Of a stretch of 7,184 bases of DNA, positions 6,031 through 7,184 are shown piece by piece. Numbering within the stretch: position 1 is the first letter of the stretch; each line of letters starts with the position of its first letter. Made by a program: the position numbers and the translations under genes. The DNA is from Clostridia bacterium (GTDB taxonomy: Bacteria > Bacillota > Clostridia > CAKSNL01 > HGM11501): assembly GCA_017390225.1 (NCBI GenBank), contig JAFPCL010000091.1, positions 1 through 7,184 on the forward strand, written 5' to 3'. Under the pieces are notes generated by a model. It was given only the letters and a program-made list of their open reading frames with translations, was not told the origin of the DNA and did no database searches.

Positions 6031-6059
6031 AAAATTTTATCGTATGTTGATAAAAATTT
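6031..6059. promoter_or_regulatory. A/T-rich inverted repeat between divergent promoters
   Basis: TTTTATC (6035-6041) pairs with GATAAAA (6049-6055), extended by three A-T pairs after a one-base bulge, around a 7-base loop. It lies 11 bases before the phospholipase gene's -35 and could be an operator, but A/T-rich DNA often gives such matches by chance. Confidence 0.25.
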
Positions 6060-6070
6060 CACATGGGGTG

Positions 6071-6099
6071 TTTACGAAGTTTCTTTTTTAGGGTATAAT
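6071..6099 (+). promoter_or_regulatory. Predicted promoter of the patatin-like gene
   Basis: TTTACG (6071-6076, four of six to the -35 consensus) and a perfect TATAAT (6094-6099) are separated by 17 bases. Transcription would start near 6106, about 26 bases before the start codon, leaving room for AAGGAG at 6118-6123. Confidence 0.75.
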
Positions 6100-6131
6100 A
6101 TATTGTAATAAAGAAAAAAGGAGAATGCATC

Positions 6132-7184
6132 ATGGTTGGGCTTGCGTTGGAAGGCGGCGGTGCCGCAGGGGCGTTTCATATCGGAGCAGTGCGTGCACTT
6201 TTGGAAGATGGACTTTCATTTGACGGCGTAACGGGCACGTCAATCGGTGCGATCAATGGGGCGGCTATTGCCCAAGGCGATTTTGAAAAAACACCCGAGC
6301 TGTGGCGGCGGATGAATTCCGAGTCGTTGTTTGGCATGAGTGAGGCACAATTGGCGGCACTGGCGGATTGGAATTTTTCATCGGATACCCTGCGTTCTTT
6401 AAAATCTTTGTGGGATGATACGCGCAAAAGCCACGGGATTGACACAAAGAACATCCGTTTGTTTTTGGAAGATATTATTGATGAACAAAAGCTGCGGGCT
6501 TCCGGTGTGGATTTTGGGTTGGTTACCTTTTGCCTGAGCGACTTTAAGCCGTGCGAGCTGATGCTGTCCGATATTCCCGAGGGACGATTGGTGGATTATA
6601 TTTTAGCAAGCGCCTATCTGCCATGCTTTTCGCCGGAGCCGATGGACGGAAAGTATTATGTTGACGGCGGATTTTATAATAATTTACCGCTGAATCTTCT
6701 GCAAGCAAGAGGGTTTTCGGAAATCTATGCAGTGCACACCAACGCTGTGGGCGTTGTGCGGAAATTTAAAGTAGACAAAGATACGACTGTGCATCATATC
6801 TATCCGTCCGAGCCTTTGGTGGGGCTTCTGGGCTTTGTGCCGGACAGAATCGAAGAAGCGATGCAAATGGGATACTGTGATGCCATGCGCTATCTGAAAA
6901 AATTAAGCGGCAGGAAGTATTATATTTTATCGGAAACCGTTCCGAAAAAATTCTTTCCTGCACTGGCAAAGGTATCGGAAAAAGAGCTTGCCGCCATGAC
7001 AAAAACGCTGTATGTTCCCGAAGGGGATTTACGTCGTTTGTGGTTTGAAAAGCTGTTGCCGCAGGTGACAAAAAAGTTGGATTTATCCAAAAACGATTCC
7101 TACGAACAGATTGGGCTGGCACTTTTGGAATACCGTGCCGAGGTTTGCGGCATGGAGCGGTTTTGCGTGCGAAGCTTTGATACG
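6132..7184 (+). CDS. Patatin-like phospholipase, 3'-truncated by window edge
   Basis: Patatin-like enzymes are serine hydrolases with a Ser-Asp dyad that cleave acyl esters of (phospho)lipids. This frame is open for 351 codons to the window end with no stop. Visible motifs: oxyanion-hole glycines LEGGGAAGAFHIGA (6-19), nucleophile elbow GTSIG (35-39, Ser37), and VDGG (177-180, Asp178) followed by FYNNLP. The dyad is intact, so activity is expected. ATG 6132 is preceded by AAGGAG with 8-base spacing, and the glycine-rich motif begins at residue 8, as usual for this family. No signal peptide is seen, so it is probably cytoplasmic or peripheral to the membrane. After the catalytic domain (to about 265) at least 85 further residues (KKFFPALAK and onward) do not suggest a domain I can name. 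It has its own promoter (6071-6099). Substrate is unknown; it resembles the RssA/YlbK-type group. Confidence 0.93.
   Translation, partial: MVGLALEGGGAAGAFHIGAVRALLEDGLSFDGVTGTSIGAINGAAIAQGDFEKTPELWRRMNSESLFGMSEAQLAALADWNFSSDTLRSLKSLWDDTRKSHGIDTKNIRLFLEDIIDEQKLRASGVDFGLVTFCLSDFKPCELMLSDIPEGRLVDYILASAYLPCFSPEPMDGKYYVDGGFYNNLPLNLLQARGFSEIYAVHTNAVGVVRKFKVDKDTTVHHIYPSEPLVGLLGFVPDRIEEAMQMGYCDAMRYLKKLSGRKYYILSETVPKKFFPALAKVSEKELAAMTKTLYVPEGDLRRLWFEKLLPQVTKKLDLSKNDSYEQIGLALLEYRAEVCGMERFCVRSFDT

Noticed and set aside
5920..6108. Open frame of 62 codons between tRNA-Thr and the patatin-like gene
   Set aside because: It begins within tRNA-Thr and covers two divergent promoters; no ribosome binding site or recognisable protein.

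Overview
The window looks like a chromosomal stretch of a low-to-moderate GC Gram-positive bacterium, most likely a Clostridia-type Bacillota. The evidence is an AddA-type (not RecB-type) helicase-nuclease, strong GGAGG-like ribosome binding sites, sigma-A type -35/-10 promoters, and tRNAs with encoded CCA ends followed at once by intrinsic terminators. No species can be named from the sequence.

Layout. Positions 1-3293 (+) hold addA, missing its N-terminus at the window edge. It is followed without a gap by a small bitopic membrane/coiled-coil protein of unknown function (3299-3814, +). That gene converges on, and overlaps by 6 bases, trmB (3809-4426, -), the tRNA m7G46 methyltransferase. 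Upstream of trmB on the same strand is tspO (4510-4974, -), a TspO/MBR tryptophan-rich membrane protein. Divergent from tspO is a perfect-consensus promoter (5053-5081, +). It reads first into a 23S rRNA intervening-sequence-type four-helix-bundle protein gene (5140-5484) flanked by inverted repeats, then into tRNA-Leu(UAG) (5523-5607). A 19-bp UUCG hairpin ends the tRNA-Leu unit. About 155 bases of hairpin-rich, non-coding sequence follow, then a second terminator and tRNA-Thr(CGU) on the minus strand (5860-5934) with its own perfect promoter (5957-5985). A promoter and ribosome binding site then lead into a patatin-like phospholipase gene (6132 onward, +) that runs off the right edge still open.

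Most of the genes are housekeeping: DNA end processing (AddA), tRNA modification (TrmB), tRNA genes and lipid hydrolysis. The unusual part is 5053-5860. The four-helix-bundle gene with its repeats looks like a small insert placed between the tRNA-Leu promoter and the tRNA. Removing it would restore a promoter-to-tRNA distance close to that of tRNA-Thr nearby. The structured module between the two convergent tRNAs contains a 13-base sequence exactly complementary to the T-arm of the neighbouring tRNA-Leu.
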